A stretch of 38,883 nucleotides of DNA from Criibacterium bergeronii (lineage in GTDB: Bacteria; Bacillota; Clostridia; Peptostreptococcales; Filifactoraceae), in contig NZ_MBEW02000020.1 in assembly GCF_001693775.2 (NCBI RefSeq), positions 1-38,883 on the forward strand. The letters are read 5' to 3'. Positions 1-8,383 of this stretch are shown piece after piece. Under the pieces are notes generated by a model. That model was not told the origin of the DNA. It worked only from the letters and a program-made list of their open reading frames with translations, and searched no databases. The first letter of the stretch is position 1. Every line of letters begins with the position of its first letter. The position numbers and the translations under genes were made by a program.

Positions 1-543
1 TAGTTTGATTTTTTCATTATCAGAGAACGGATTTTCTTGTAATACTGTATTATCTAATGTAAATATATTTATTTTGTCAAAATACGGCTCCATTTCATAC
101 ACAAAGTAAGGCTGGTTTGTATAGCCTGCAAAAAAGTCCAGTTCGATGTCTTTTTTCTTCAATTCTTTTGCTAGATATAAAAATGGGGCTATACCTATAC
201 CACCGGCTACAACAGCTATTTTTTTAACTGTATCTTTTGTGAGCTTTTCTATATCAAATCCATTACCCTGAGGACCTAAAAGGTTAATTTTATCTCCGGT
301 TTTTAATTTTGCAAATAATTTTGTGCCTTTTCCTGTGGCAAGGTATAAAAATGTTAGCCTGCCGTACTCGTCATCGCAAATGCTGATTGGTCTTGACAAA
401 TATGGTGAAGATGTGCCCCAGTTTCTGAGCATGAAAAATTGTCCGGGGCGTGTAACGTCATTACATAGCACTATCATTTTATATACATTGTCGGATATTT
501 TTTCGTTGGTGAGGACTCTTGTTTCATTGTAAGCGGATTTCAT
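1..543 (-). CDS. pyrK: Dihydroorotate dehydrogenase electron transfer subunit PyrK (3' part missing)
   Basis: This is the flavin/iron-sulfur subunit that passes electrons from the PyrD type 1B dihydroorotate dehydrogenase to NAD. The 181 codons seen include an N-terminal beta-barrel, the FAD-binding motif SRPISI near residue 50, and the nucleotide-binding motif GGIGIAP near residue 115. The C-terminal cysteine cluster for the [2Fe-2S] centre would lie past the left edge and is not seen. The ATG at 543-541 shares one base with the TGA of pyrF, a sign of translational coupling, so it belongs to the pyrC-pyrF-pyrK transcript; pyrD is expected next, outside the window. Other ferredoxin-reductase-like proteins share these motifs, but the pyr context settles the call. 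Confidence 0.93.
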   Translation of the reverse strand, partial: MKSAYNETRVLTNEKISDNVYKMIVLCNDVTRPGQFFMLRNWGTSSPYLSRPISICDDEYGRLTFLYLATGKGTKLFAKLKTGDKINLLGPQGNGFDIEKLTKDTVKKIAVVAGGIGIAPFLYLAKELKKKDIELDFFAGYTNQPYFVYEMEPYFDKINIFTLDNTVLQENPFSDNEKIKL

Positions 544-1391
544 CAGTTGTTCAAATCCTCCTTCATTTTAAGAATTAGTTCTGTTATTTTATCATCAAAT
601 TCTTTTTGGTTTTGAGTATTTTGAGATTTTGCAATTATGCCTCTTGAGGAATTTATTATAGCTCCGTTTTCATCCTTATTAAGTAGTAGTCTTGCGTCTT
701 TTCCGGTAGCTCCCTGTGCTCCATAGCCGGGCACTAGGAAAAATGTATGTGAAAATCTATTTCTGATGTCTACTGCCTCAGCATTATGGGTTGCACCTAT
801 TACAAATCCAATTCTTGAGTAGCCGTATTTGCCGTTAAATCTTTTGCCGATTTTGGTTAACTCTTGACCGATTTTTTGGTACAAATATTCATCGCCGACT
901 TGTTTTAGCTGGATATCTTTTGAGCCGGGGTTGGAGGTTCTGACTAGTACAAAGATACCCTTGTCTTTTTTTTCAAAATATTCGAAATATGGGTCAAGTG
1001 AGTCGTATCCCATGTATGGATTTAAGGTTACAAAGTCTGACTCAAATTCGCCATCAAAAAATGCTTTTGCATACATCTTTGCTGTGGCTGCTATGTCAGA
1101 GCGTTTTACATCTGAAACTACAAGGCAATTATTTTGTTTTAAATAATCAAGTGTCATTTTAAATGCTTTTAATCCGTCAAGTCCAAGTGCCTCGTAGTAG
1201 GCAATTTGTGGCTTGTAAATTGCCACAAACTCTTTTGTCAAATCAATAATATTTTTATTAAATTCAAAAACTGCCTCTGTAATATTTTTTTGGCTTTTCA
1301 TAAATTCAGGTATATATGAAAGGTCGGTATCAAGTCCTACGCAAAGTGGACCTTTTTTTTGTACTTGTTCATACAATTTATCTATTATCAT
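543..1391 (-). CDS. pyrF: Orotidine 5'-phosphate decarboxylase (long, type 2 form)
   Basis: It catalyses the last step to UMP, decarboxylation of OMP. The 282-residue length fits the longer PyrF group rather than the roughly 240-residue Bacillus type. The catalytic signature DVKRSDIAATA (family pattern DxKxxD) and an early GLDTDLSYIPEF substrate segment are visible. The frame is open 10 codons further up, but the ATG at 1391 has a GGAG 9 bases before it and gives the usual start MIIDKLYEQ, so I choose 1391. This overlaps the 3' end of pyrC by 14 bases, and the stop overlaps the pyrK start by one base. Co-transcription with pyrC and pyrK is very likely. Confidence 0.95.
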   Translation of the reverse strand: MIIDKLYEQVQKKGPLCVGLDTDLSYIPEFMKSQKNITEAVFEFNKNIIDLTKEFVAIYKPQIAYYEALGLDGLKAFKMTLDYLKQNNCLVVSDVKRSDIAATAKMYAKAFFDGEFESDFVTLNPYMGYDSLDPYFEYFEKKDKGIFVLVRTSNPGSKDIQLKQVGDEYLYQKIGQELTKIGKRFNGKYGYSRIGFVIGATHNAEAVDIRNRFSHTFFLVPGYGAQGATGKDARLLLNKDENGAIINSSRGIIAKSQNTQNQKEFDDKITELILKMKEDLNN

Positions 1392-2577
1392 ATTTAAATT
1401 CTCCATCTTTAATAGTGGCAACTACAATTCCTTGTAGCTGTTTGTCTTTAAAAGGTGTATTTTTGCCCATAGAGTCGAAATTATTCGGGTCTACGGTATA
1501 GGTTTTGTTGATATCGACTAGGGCAAGGTCTGCTACATAGCCTTGTTTAATTAGTCCTCTTTTTTCATACATTCCGTCAAATATTTTATATGGATTGTAG
1601 CTAATAAGCTCTGATAATTTATTTAGTGTTATGTGATTTGGCTTAACTAGGTTGCTATAGCATACTCCAAAGGCGGTCTCTAGTCCAACCAAGCCGGGTG
1701 CGCCATTTTTCTTTTCCTCGGCTGTATGTGGAGCATGGTCAGTGGAGATTGCATCAATTGTACCGTCTTTTATTGCCTCTATTACTGCGTACACGTCTTT
1801 TTGTGTACGGATTGGTGGGTTTACTTTAAATTCATTGTCATATAAAGCAATGTGATGTGGAGTAACCTCGCAGGTCACATTTGTGCCATGTTGTTTTGCT
1901 AGTCTTATAGCCTCTAAGGAGTCTATTGTGCTGACGTGGCTTAGGTGTAGTCTTGCACCTGTGGCATGGCAAAGGTAGAGGTCTCTTATTGTGATTATAT
2001 CTTCGGATAATCTGTAGTCTATAGGTGTCAAGTATTTATCCTCGGCGTGTGTCATTATGGTGAGATTTTTTTCTTTGGCAATCAGCATGGATTTATAGCT
2101 GGTAAGGTTTGATATTATTCCTTTACCATCATCGGAAATGAATTTGACTTTTTTTGTATCTATTTTATCTAAATGCTCAAGACTTTCACCGTCAAAATCA
2201 TTGGTTACGCTGACGCATTGATGTATGTTGATTAGTCCTATTTTTTTTGCTTTATCAAGTACATAATTTACTACTTGCATATCATTTGCGATAGGCTTGG
2301 TATTTGCCATGAGATTTATCAAGGTGTATCCGCCTTTTACAGCGGCTTTTGAGCCGGTTTGTATTGTTTCTTTATGGGTGTAGCCGGGGTCTCTAAAATG
2401 AGCGTGCAGGTCTACAAATGATGGCATTACAGTCAGTCCTGTGCAGTCATAGGATTGTAGATTTTCGTCAACTTCATCGGATATTTTTTCAATGAGAGCA
2501 TTTTTGATGTATAAATTTGTATTTTTTACAGTCTTGTTTTTGTCTACTACGTCTACATTTTTTAATATGTAATTCAT
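1378..2577 (-). CDS. pyrC: Dihydroorotase
   Basis: This zinc amidohydrolase cyclises carbamoyl-aspartate to dihydroorotate. At 399 residues it is of the multifunctional-type/class I bacterial form. The metal-binding HAHFRDPG motif lies near residues 58-65, further histidines occur in MTHAEDK and LSHVST, and the C-terminal metal/substrate motif STDHAPHT is present. An AGGTG element 7 bases upstream supports the ATG at 2577. It starts 137 bases after the end of pyrI, past a hairpin, so it may have its own promoter; the upstream strand holds a TATAAT-like box but no convincing -35. It overlaps pyrF at its 3' end. Confidence 0.95.
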   Translation of the reverse strand: MNYILKNVDVVDKNKTVKNTNLYIKNALIEKISDEVDENLQSYDCTGLTVMPSFVDLHAHFRDPGYTHKETIQTGSKAAVKGGYTLINLMANTKPIANDMQVVNYVLDKAKKIGLINIHQCVSVTNDFDGESLEHLDKIDTKKVKFISDDGKGIISNLTSYKSMLIAKEKNLTIMTHAEDKYLTPIDYRLSEDIITIRDLYLCHATGARLHLSHVSTIDSLEAIRLAKQHGTNVTCEVTPHHIALYDNEFKVNPPIRTQKDVYAVIEAIKDGTIDAISTDHAPHTAEEKKNGAPGLVGLETAFGVCYSNLVKPNHITLNKLSELISYNPYKIFDGMYEKRGLIKQGYVADLALVDINKTYTVDPNNFDSMGKNTPFKDKQLQGIVVATIKDGEFKYDNR

Positions 2578-2667
2578 TTTAGCACCTATTCATAAATATT
2601 ATAAATGTTAGCACTTAATTTATATTATAATGGAAATAATTTTAAAGTATAGTCTATTTTACATAAT

Positions 2668-2704
2668 AAATTGCTTTATCCTCTTAGAGAAGATAAAGCA
2701 ATTT
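2668..2704 (-). terminator. Hairpin between pyrI and pyrC
   Basis: A perfect 13-bp stem (2668-2680 with 2692-2704) with an 11-base loop follows the pyrI stop by 10 bases. On the minus strand the run of T after the stem is short, so it may be only a partial terminator or an RNA stability element that sets pyrBI apart from pyrCFK. Confidence 0.55.
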
Positions 2705-2713
2705 GATTTTTAT

Positions 2714-3139
2714 TTAGAATTTTCTTATAGTTTCGCAGTAATGGCATTTGTAAGTCCTGTCGGTTTCGCTTACCAGTTCAAATTTTTGTTTGATTTCTCT
2801 TTCTGCTGTTGTAATACATCTTGGGTTTTTACATTCAAATATGCCTTCGATTTTTTCAGGGATAGTTGGTTTAATTTTTTTAACTACTTTTTCGTCCTCT
2901 ATAACGTTAATAGTCAGATTGTTGTCAAATGCACCTATTACAGAAAAATCAAAGTCGGTCTTGTTTTCTATTTTTATGATGTCTTTTTTTCCAAGTAGTG
3001 GGCTGTTTGCGTTTAGTATTAGTGCTACTTGATTATCTTTTATTTCGTCTAGTTTCATGTATTCATATATTTTCATGCCAACACCCTGTTTGATGTGGTC
3101 GATTACTATACCTTTTTTTATACTTGTGATTTCCAGCAT
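2714..3139 (-). CDS. pyrI: Aspartate carbamoyltransferase regulatory chain
   Basis: PyrI is the nucleotide-binding regulatory chain of aspartate transcarbamoylase; it gives CTP/UTP inhibition when complexed with PyrB. The 141 residues comprise an N-terminal allosteric domain and a C-terminal zinc domain with two pairs of cysteines, CKNPRC and CHYC, that bind the structural zinc and contact PyrB. The ATG shares one base with the pyrB stop (TAATG), so the two are coupled. Presence of PyrI predicts an enterobacterial-like 2:3 holoenzyme rather than the unregulated Bacillus trimer. A hairpin follows the gene. Confidence 0.95.
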   Translation of the reverse strand: MLEITSIKKGIVIDHIKQGVGMKIYEYMKLDEIKDNQVALILNANSPLLGKKDIIKIENKTDFDFSVIGAFDNNLTINVIEDEKVVKKIKPTIPEKIEGIFECKNPRCITTAEREIKQKFELVSETDRTYKCHYCETIRKF

Positions 3140-4059
3140 TATTTTACCCCCAATAATTTACAAATAAGAGCCATTCTTACATACATTCCGTAAACTGCTT
3201 GCTTGAAATACCAAGCTCTGTCGTCTTTATCCACCTCTGTTTTTATTTCGTTTACTCTTGGCAGTGGGTGCAATACTATTAAATCCTTTTTAGCAAGCTG
3301 CATTTTTTCTTCGTCCAAGATATAAAAATCCTTTAGTCTCACATAGTCAGCTTCGTTGAAAAATCTTTCTTTTTGTACTCTTGTCATATAAAGTATGTCA
3401 AGCTTGCCAATTACGCTTTCGATGGTTTCTACCTCTTCAAAGTCGATATGTTCTTCTGTTAATTCATCAAGTATATATTCAGGTAATTTTAGTTCAGGAG
3501 GAGATATTAGATAGAATTTTGTGCCTTGGTATCTTTTCATAGCTGAGATAAGTGAATGTACTGTCCTACCAAATTTTAAGTCTCCACAAAGACCTACTGT
3601 TAAATTTTCAAATTTATTTTTTGCAACTTTGATTGTAAGTAAGTCTGTAAGAGTTTGTGTTGGGTGCTGGTGACCGCCATCTCCTGCATTTATTAGCGGG
3701 GTTTGGCAGGTTTCAAGTGCGTGAAGTGCTGAACCCTCCTTTGGGTGACGCATTACTGTGATATCACTGTATGATGAAGATACTCTGATGGTATCAGCTA
3801 AAGACTCTCCCTTAGCTGTTGAGCTGGATGAGCTTTCTGCAAAGCCTACTACCCTGCCGCCAAGTCTGTTCATAGCAGCCTCGAAACTAAGCCTTGTTCT
3901 TGTACTTGGCTCAAAAAAAAGACTACTCATCAATTTGCCATCGCAAATATGTGTGTAGTCTTGAGGATTATCAATAATGTTAATAGCTAAATCAAAGATT
4001 TCATCAAGTTCCGATATACTGAAATCCTCGATATCAATCAAACTTCTACCTTTTAGCAT
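3139..4059 (-). CDS. pyrB: Aspartate carbamoyltransferase catalytic subunit
   Basis: This enzyme makes carbamoyl-aspartate, the committed step of pyrimidine synthesis. The 306 residues match the family length. The carbamoyl-phosphate loop [13 protein letters not shown] lies near residue 49, and the HPLPRV substrate motif and the [10 protein letters not shown] loop sit in the C-terminal domain. An AGGAGG-like site (GGAGGAAC) precedes the ATG. It is the first gene of the pyr cluster, about 70 bases downstream of a strong promoter, and couples to pyrI at its end. No PyrR-type attenuator is evident in the short leader. Confidence 0.97.
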   Translation of the reverse strand: MLKGRSLIDIEDFSISELDEIFDLAINIIDNPQDYTHICDGKLMSSLFFEPSTRTRLSFEAAMNRLGGRVVGFAESSSSSTAKGESLADTIRVSSSYSDITVMRHPKEGSALHALETCQTPLINAGDGGHQHPTQTLTDLLTIKVAKNKFENLTVGLCGDLKFGRTVHSLISAMKRYQGTKFYLISPPELKLPEYILDELTEEHIDFEEVETIESVIGKLDILYMTRVQKERFFNEADYVRLKDFYILDEEKMQLAKKDLIVLHPLPRVNEIKTEVDKDDRAWYFKQAVYGMYVRMALICKLLGVK

Positions 4060-4127
4060 TGTTCCTCCTAAAATTCAAATAAAAAAATCTTTACAATAAT
4101 TTTATCAAACTTCAAAACATTTTTACT

Positions 4128-4156
4128 ATATTATCATTTTTAAAATGAGTTGTCAA
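4128..4156 (-). promoter_or_regulatory. Sigma-70/A promoter of pyrB
   Basis: On the minus strand there is a perfect TTGACA (4156-4151), a 17-base spacer and TAATAT (4133-4128). Transcription would start near 4120, giving a leader of about 60 bases that contains a run of seven T but no stem resembling a PyrR-binding loop. Confidence 0.8.
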
Positions 4157-4252
4157 GAAAAAAGGGAGGTAAAATTTTTAGTAATAAAATGGCTATTTTT
4201 AAACGCTTATATAAATGTAGAGCTAAAACTGATAAAAATTAATAGGAATTGA

Positions 4253-5155
4253 TTACAATTCTTTAGTTAGATTTTTCTTTTTGCCAAGACCATTTTGTCT
4301 TGCATAATAGAATAAATATTGCTGAGCATAGCCTGCTAAAGCTCCGAAATGGTTTATGCCGTAGGTTCTCATATTTTTTAGAGAATAATTTTGCTCCTTT
4401 ACATAAAATTCTTCCATAACTCTTTTAACCCATACATCTACAGGAAAAGCATCTGATTTATTTAAAGAAAACAAAGCTATGCAGTCTGCAACCTTTGGAC
4501 CTACTCCGGGCAAGGTCTGTAGTAATTGAGCCGTTTCGTCTAAGTTAAGATTTTTAAAATCATCATAGGTCATATTGTCATCAAGCATTTTTTGAGCGGC
4601 TTTTTTGATATAGGGTGCTCTAAAAGCTGCTTTTGATGCTTTTAAAACTTCCATATCTGCATTTGCAAGAGCTTCCAGTGTTGGAAAAGCATAGTAGGTT
4701 ACGCCATCTAAGGACTGCAACTTTTCGCCTAAGTGCTCAGATAAAAACAAGACACATTTTTTTATGGAGGTGATTGAATTTCTTGCTGAAATTATAAAGG
4801 ATATGACATTTTCATGGAAATCTTGGTTTAATATCCTCATACCACTTCCAAAATCACAAGCTACGTTCAAATGCTCATCCATTGGCTTTAAGGCTTTTTT
4901 GATTTTTGAATAGTTTGTGTCTAAATCAAAATAATTTTTCCAAATAGTTTCATAGTCAGTTATATTTGTATTTCTAAGTATTACATCATTTTCATTTTTT
5001 GATACGTTTATAACTTTGTTTTTTGCAACTATAGCGTATGAATTATCCTCTTGCTTGTAAAATCTAAAGCATTGTCCGCACTCAAATATATGCTCCGGTA
5101 CAAAGTCCGGACAGTCCTGTAATATTACCGCATCTTTTTTTTGTATAATCTGCAT
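4253..5155 (-). CDS. ogg: 8-oxoguanine DNA glycosylase/AP lyase, OGG1 family
   Basis: This is a base-excision-repair enzyme of the HhH-GPD superfamily. After an N-terminal domain (about 1-105) comes the helix-hairpin-helix LPGVGPKVADC (215-225) with the catalytic lysine K221, then PVDVW with catalytic D240. The ATG at 5155 is preferred over one eight codons upstream because it has GGAGAAAC just before it; this gives 300 residues. The segment equivalent to human N149-R154 reads RNSITS (125-130): the asparagine and arginine that read the opposite cytosine are replaced by R125 and S130. Weak opposite-base choice is therefore expected, as known for a characterised clostridial Ogg. It stands alone between pyrB and the phosphate genes. 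Confidence 0.88.
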   Translation of the reverse strand: MQIIQKKDAVILQDCPDFVPEHIFECGQCFRFYKQEDNSYAIVAKNKVINVSKNENDVILRNTNITDYETIWKNYFDLDTNYSKIKKALKPMDEHLNVACDFGSGMRILNQDFHENVISFIISARNSITSIKKCVLFLSEHLGEKLQSLDGVTYYAFPTLEALANADMEVLKASKAAFRAPYIKKAAQKMLDDNMTYDDFKNLNLDETAQLLQTLPGVGPKVADCIALFSLNKSDAFPVDVWVKRVMEEFYVKEQNYSLKNMRTYGINHFGALAGYAQQYLFYYARQNGLGKKKNLTKEL

Positions 5156-5306
5156 TGTTTCTCCAAATTTAAATATCAATAGTTTCTCTCAAATTTTAAT
5201 GAACAATAACAATATTTTACCATAAATAAAAATACTAATGTATAAAAATTTGTATATTTTGCAATTAATAAATTTATTTTTTTAGGCCTTTTGATATTTT
5301 AGTCAA

Positions 5307-6494
5307 TTAATCATATTGAGAATTATAATCTTTGGTATCAACTTTTGGAAAGATAAGTGTAAATACAGAGCCTTTCCCTTCTACGCTGGTTACTTTTATC
5401 TCAATGTTGTAAATTTGAGCTATGTGCTTAACTATACAAAGACCTATTCCTGAGCCTCCGGATTGTTTAGATCTGCTCTTATCGACTACAAAAAATCTGT
5501 CAAATATCCTGTTCAAATATTTTTCGGGTATGCCTTGACCTGTGTCACTGATTGACAATACTGATGTATTGTCAAGCTTTGATAATACTACCTTAACCTT
5601 GCCTTTTTCATAATTATATCTAATCGCATTGCTGATGAGGTTGCTTATCATTTCACTGACTAGCTCTTCATTGGCAAAAAATGCAATTTCATCATCGACA
5701 TCTAAATCAAGACTGACTTTTTTAAACTCTGCATTTGGCACTTGATTTGAGACACAATTTCTGACTATGGAGCTTAAATCTAAAATAGTTTTTGGAAAGC
5801 CGGTTGCATTTTCGTCCAAAGAAGAAAGCTTTATTATGTTATTTATCAAAATAGTCATTTGGTCAGCGGATTTTTTTATCTTAGCTGCAAATTGCTTACT
5901 CTCCTTTAAGGATACGTCCATGCTGCATAGTATATCTGCATAGCCGATAATTGCAGTAAGTGGAGTTTTTAGCTCATGGGATATATTGGCTGTAAATCGC
6001 CGTTTGGTAAGCTCTTGATTAAATGAAATTGTATCGTCTATAAGTAGACACATAATGCCTATAAGGCGGGTGTCCTCGTGAATGGGGTTTAAATACAGCT
6101 TTACATAAGAGCTACCTATTTGCACTGTTTTTGCTACATTTCCATTGGTATATGCCTTGTCAACAAGCTGGAGAATTTCATGATTTCTAGATAAAAAAAT
6201 GATATTCTTATCTTTATAGTCAAATTTATCAGAGCCTTGCAAAAGTTTAACAGCAGGCTTGTTGATATTTAATATTTTTTTATTTACATCAAGTAGGATA
6301 AGTCCTTCTTTGATATTGTAAAGTATAAAGTCACTTTTCATCAATCCGGGATTTTGAGTTTTTTTAGGAGCAGTTGAATATTTTTCTATGTCACCTTCTG
6401 TTTTAGAGGCGAAGTTTTTAGATAAAACTAATGTCATATAGATTGTAAAAGCAATAATAACTACAAGTGTAAGCAAGTTGCTTGCAAAATCCAT
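5307..6494 (-). CDS. phoR: PhoR-type sensor histidine kinase
   Basis: This membrane sensor kinase is predicted to phosphorylate the regulator encoded just upstream. One N-terminal membrane segment (about 5-25) is followed by a PAS-like region (50-155), a HisKA domain with phospho-acceptor H173 in ISHELKTPL, and an ATPase domain with N box (NLISNAIRYN), DTGQGIP, and the G2 box GGSGIGL. The lack of a large extracellular loop is typical of PhoR proteins that sense phosphate through the Pst transporter. The ATG lies one base after the regulator stop with GGGAG in front, so the two are co-transcribed. Assignment to phosphate rests mainly on the neighbouring pstS. Confidence 0.85.
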   Translation of the reverse strand: MDFASNLLTLVVIIAFTIYMTLVLSKNFASKTEGDIEKYSTAPKKTQNPGLMKSDFILYNIKEGLILLDVNKKILNINKPAVKLLQGSDKFDYKDKNIIFLSRNHEILQLVDKAYTNGNVAKTVQIGSSYVKLYLNPIHEDTRLIGIMCLLIDDTISFNQELTKRRFTANISHELKTPLTAIIGYADILCSMDVSLKESKQFAAKIKKSADQMTILINNIIKLSSLDENATGFPKTILDLSSIVRNCVSNQVPNAEFKKVSLDLDVDDEIAFFANEELVSEMISNLISNAIRYNYEKGKVKVVLSKLDNTSVLSISDTGQGIPEKYLNRIFDRFFVVDKSRSKQSGGSGIGLCIVKHIAQIYNIEIKVTSVEGKGSVFTLIFPKVDTKDYNSQYD

Positions 6495-6495
6495 A

Positions 6496-7173
6496 TTATT
6501 CTCCCACTTTGTAACCTACGTTTCGTATTGTTTTAATAATTTTGCCACTGTCGCCCAGTTTTTGTCTAAGAGATTTAATGTGTGCATCTATAGTTCTAGT
6601 TTCACCTTCAAAGTCAAAGCCCCAAACGTTGTTCATCAAGCTTTGTCTTGAGATAACTATATTTTTATTTAAAAGTAAATATTTTAGTAGTTCGTATTCC
6701 TTATGAGTTAAGACGACTTTTTTATTATCGGTATAGACGCTATGACTTTTTATATCTATTTTAACGTTATCATAGTTTAAATAAGCATCTTCAAAGCTAC
6801 TTTGAGGTTTACTACGTCTTAACACTGCCTTTACTCTTGATATAAGCTCCATTACTCCAAACGGCTTGGAAAGATAATCGTCTGCACCAAGGTCAAGAGC
6901 TTTTACCTTGTCAATTTCTAAATCTTTAGCAGACACCATTATAACAGGTATGGATTTATATCTTTCAGTCATCTTTATATATTTTAATACTTGGAAACCA
7001 TCTTGTCCGGGCATCATAATATCCAAGAGTATTATGTCAGGTAGCTTTTTTTCTAAGGAAACATAAAAATCTTCTGCATTATCAAACCCATCAGCCTTAA
7101 ATCCACTGTTTTTGAGTGCAAATATCTCTACATACCTTATGTCGGAGTCATCTTCTACTATATACGCTAACAT
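6496..7173 (-). CDS. phoP: PhoP/PhoB-type response regulator, OmpR family
   Basis: This is a DNA-binding transcription regulator of 225 residues. The receiver domain (1-115) has the acidic pair E7/D8-D9, phospho-acceptor D51 in LLDIMMPG and the switch lysine in LSKPFG. The winged-helix domain (about 130-223) ends in the usual recognition segment with IDAHIKSLRQKLG and IKTIRNVGYKV. A GGAGG site precedes the ATG. It sits between pstS and the phoR-type kinase, after a terminator and with its own promoter, so it can be expressed apart from pstS. It is the likely reader of the 11-bp repeats before pstS. Confidence 0.88.
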   Translation of the reverse strand: MLAYIVEDDSDIRYVEIFALKNSGFKADGFDNAEDFYVSLEKKLPDIILLDIMMPGQDGFQVLKYIKMTERYKSIPVIMVSAKDLEIDKVKALDLGADDYLSKPFGVMELISRVKAVLRRSKPQSSFEDAYLNYDNVKIDIKSHSVYTDNKKVVLTHKEYELLKYLLLNKNIVISRQSLMNNVWGFDFEGETRTIDAHIKSLRQKLGDSGKIIKTIRNVGYKVGE

Positions 7174-7243
7174 CTAAACCTCCAAAGTTTGTCAAAGAAG
7201 TGTTATTAGAAATATTTTAATGGTAAATCTTAACAGTATATAC

Positions 7244-7272
7244 ATTGTATTCAATATTATAAGTTAATTCAA
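7244..7272 (-). promoter_or_regulatory. Promoter of the phoP-phoR pair
   Basis: On the minus strand TTGAAT (7272-7267) is followed after 17 bases by TACAAT (7249-7244). It lies between the pstS terminator and the regulator start, about 70 bases upstream of the ATG. Confidence 0.55.
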
Positions 7273-7312
7273 TGATTTTATTAAATATTTTAAATTTTTT
7301 CTAAAATTTATG

Positions 7313-7343
7313 TAAAAAACACCTTGGAAATTAAACCAAGGTG
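7313..7343 (-). terminator. Intrinsic terminator of pstS
   Basis: An 8-bp GC-containing stem CACCTTGG/CCAAGGTG (7343-7336 with 7327-7320) with an 8-base loop, followed on the minus strand by six T residues. It lies 18 bases after the pstS stop and separates pstS from phoP-phoR. Confidence 0.85.
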
Positions 7344-7361
7344 CTTTGATGGCTATGCACA

Positions 7362-8258
7362 TTATTTAGCTGCTAGAGCGTCCCAAGATGTGATTTCACC
7401 TGTGTAAACGCCTTTAATTTGCTCCATAGACATATCTGTGGTAGCATTTTCATTATTGACTATTATTGCTATACCATCAAGAGCAATAACTGTAGGAGTA
7501 AGGCTTGCTTTTTCTTCTTCTTTAAGTTCCCTTGATGCCATACCTATATCGGATATACCGTTAATGGCATCTGTCATACCAGTTGTAGAGTCGGATTGTT
7601 GTATCTGTATAGCCATATCAGGATTTATGACATTGTAAGCCTCTTTAAGTTTTTCCATAACCGGAGTAACTGAGGACGAACCCGAGATAGTTATTTTACC
7701 TTTCATGCCATTGCCTGTATATTCGGCAGGAGTTTCTATTTTTGCAATATAGCCTTCTTTTTCAACTACTTCTTGTCCCTGCTTGCTTAGTATGAAGTTT
7801 ATGAAATCCTGAGCCTCAGGACTAGCCTCACCTTTTGTAGCGATATTGAATGGTCTAGAAAGCTTGTATGAGCCATCTTTTACGCCTGCAGCAGTAGCCT
7901 CTACACCATCGACTTTAAGTGCTTTGACTTTATCGTTTACAGAGCCTAGAGAAATATATCCTATAGCAGCAGGGTTGTTAGCAACGCTTGTCATTACAAT
8001 ATTAGTAGAGTTAGCTATTTCAGCGGTATCTATCGTCATATCCTTTTTCTTGCCGTCATCACCTTTAGCCTCTACCTTTGTTAATTCGATGAAAGCACCT
8101 CTTGTACCTGAGCCACTTTCTCTTGATATAACTGCAATTTCGCCTTGAGATGCTGCATCACCTTTTGTTTGTGTAGCGTCCTTAGCACCGCCGCAAGCTG
8201 CTAGGGTTGCTACTAAAGCTACAGCAAAAACGCCTTTAACTATTTTGTTTAATTTCAT
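7362..8258 (-). CDS. pstS: Phosphate-binding lipoprotein PstS, circularly permuted form
   Basis: This is a surface lipoprotein that would bind phosphate for an ABC importer. A lipoprotein signal with lipobox LAAC (C22) is clear. The body has all PstS signatures but in swapped order: RESGSGTR (46-53) and AAIGYISLGS come first, and the usually N-terminal phosphate-loop motif SGSSSV (192-197), GMASREL (239-245), the segment around ALDGIAIIVN and VYTGEITSWD come last. In classical PstS the end of this protein joins directly to its mature beginning, so the chain is a circular permutation rather than a truncation; total length (298) is normal. AAGGAG precedes the ATG. pstC, pstA, pstB and phoU are not in the window; the two-component genes lie downstream. 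Confidence 0.88.
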   Translation of the reverse strand: MKLNKIVKGVFAVALVATLAACGGAKDATQTKGDAASQGEIAVISRESGSGTRGAFIELTKVEAKGDDGKKKDMTIDTAEIANSTNIVMTSVANNPAAIGYISLGSVNDKVKALKVDGVEATAAGVKDGSYKLSRPFNIATKGEASPEAQDFINFILSKQGQEVVEKEGYIAKIETPAEYTGNGMKGKITISGSSSVTPVMEKLKEAYNVINPDMAIQIQQSDSTTGMTDAINGISDIGMASRELKEEEKASLTPTVIALDGIAIIVNNENATTDMSMEQIKGVYTGEITSWDALAAK

Positions 8259-8341
8259 ACCAGTCTCCTTAATATTAAATTATATTTCATCGGTGAAAAA
8301 TTATCTAAATCATCGACACTGGTATTATCTTAGCGTAGTAT

Positions 8342-8381
8342 TGTAAAATTAGTATGTTGCAGAAGTAAAAATGATGTAAAA
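8342..8381 (-). promoter_or_regulatory. Putative Pho-box array before pstS (four 11-bp units)
   Basis: On the minus strand TTTTACA-like heptamers start exactly every 11 bases: TTTTACA (8381-8375), TTTTACT (8370-8364), CAACATA (8359-8353, degenerate) and TTTTACA (8348-8342). Known PhoP boxes in Bacillus are TT(A/T)ACA-type hexamers repeated with an 11-bp period, so this is a good candidate for binding by the neighbouring regulator. The array begins 2 bases after the murF stop codon and ends about 85 bases before the pstS ATG. Confidence 0.55.
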
Positions 8382-8383
8382 TA

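Noticed and set aside
2630-2998. Plus-strand open frame covering pyrI
   Set aside because: It is rich in phenylalanine and tyrosine as expected for the antisense of lysine-rich coding DNA, and pyrI on the other strand has clear cysteine and allosteric motifs.
4060-4130. PyrR-type attenuator or riboswitch in the pyrB leader
   Set aside because: The leader is only about 60 bases, AT-rich, and shows no anti-terminator/terminator pair or PyrR-binding loop.
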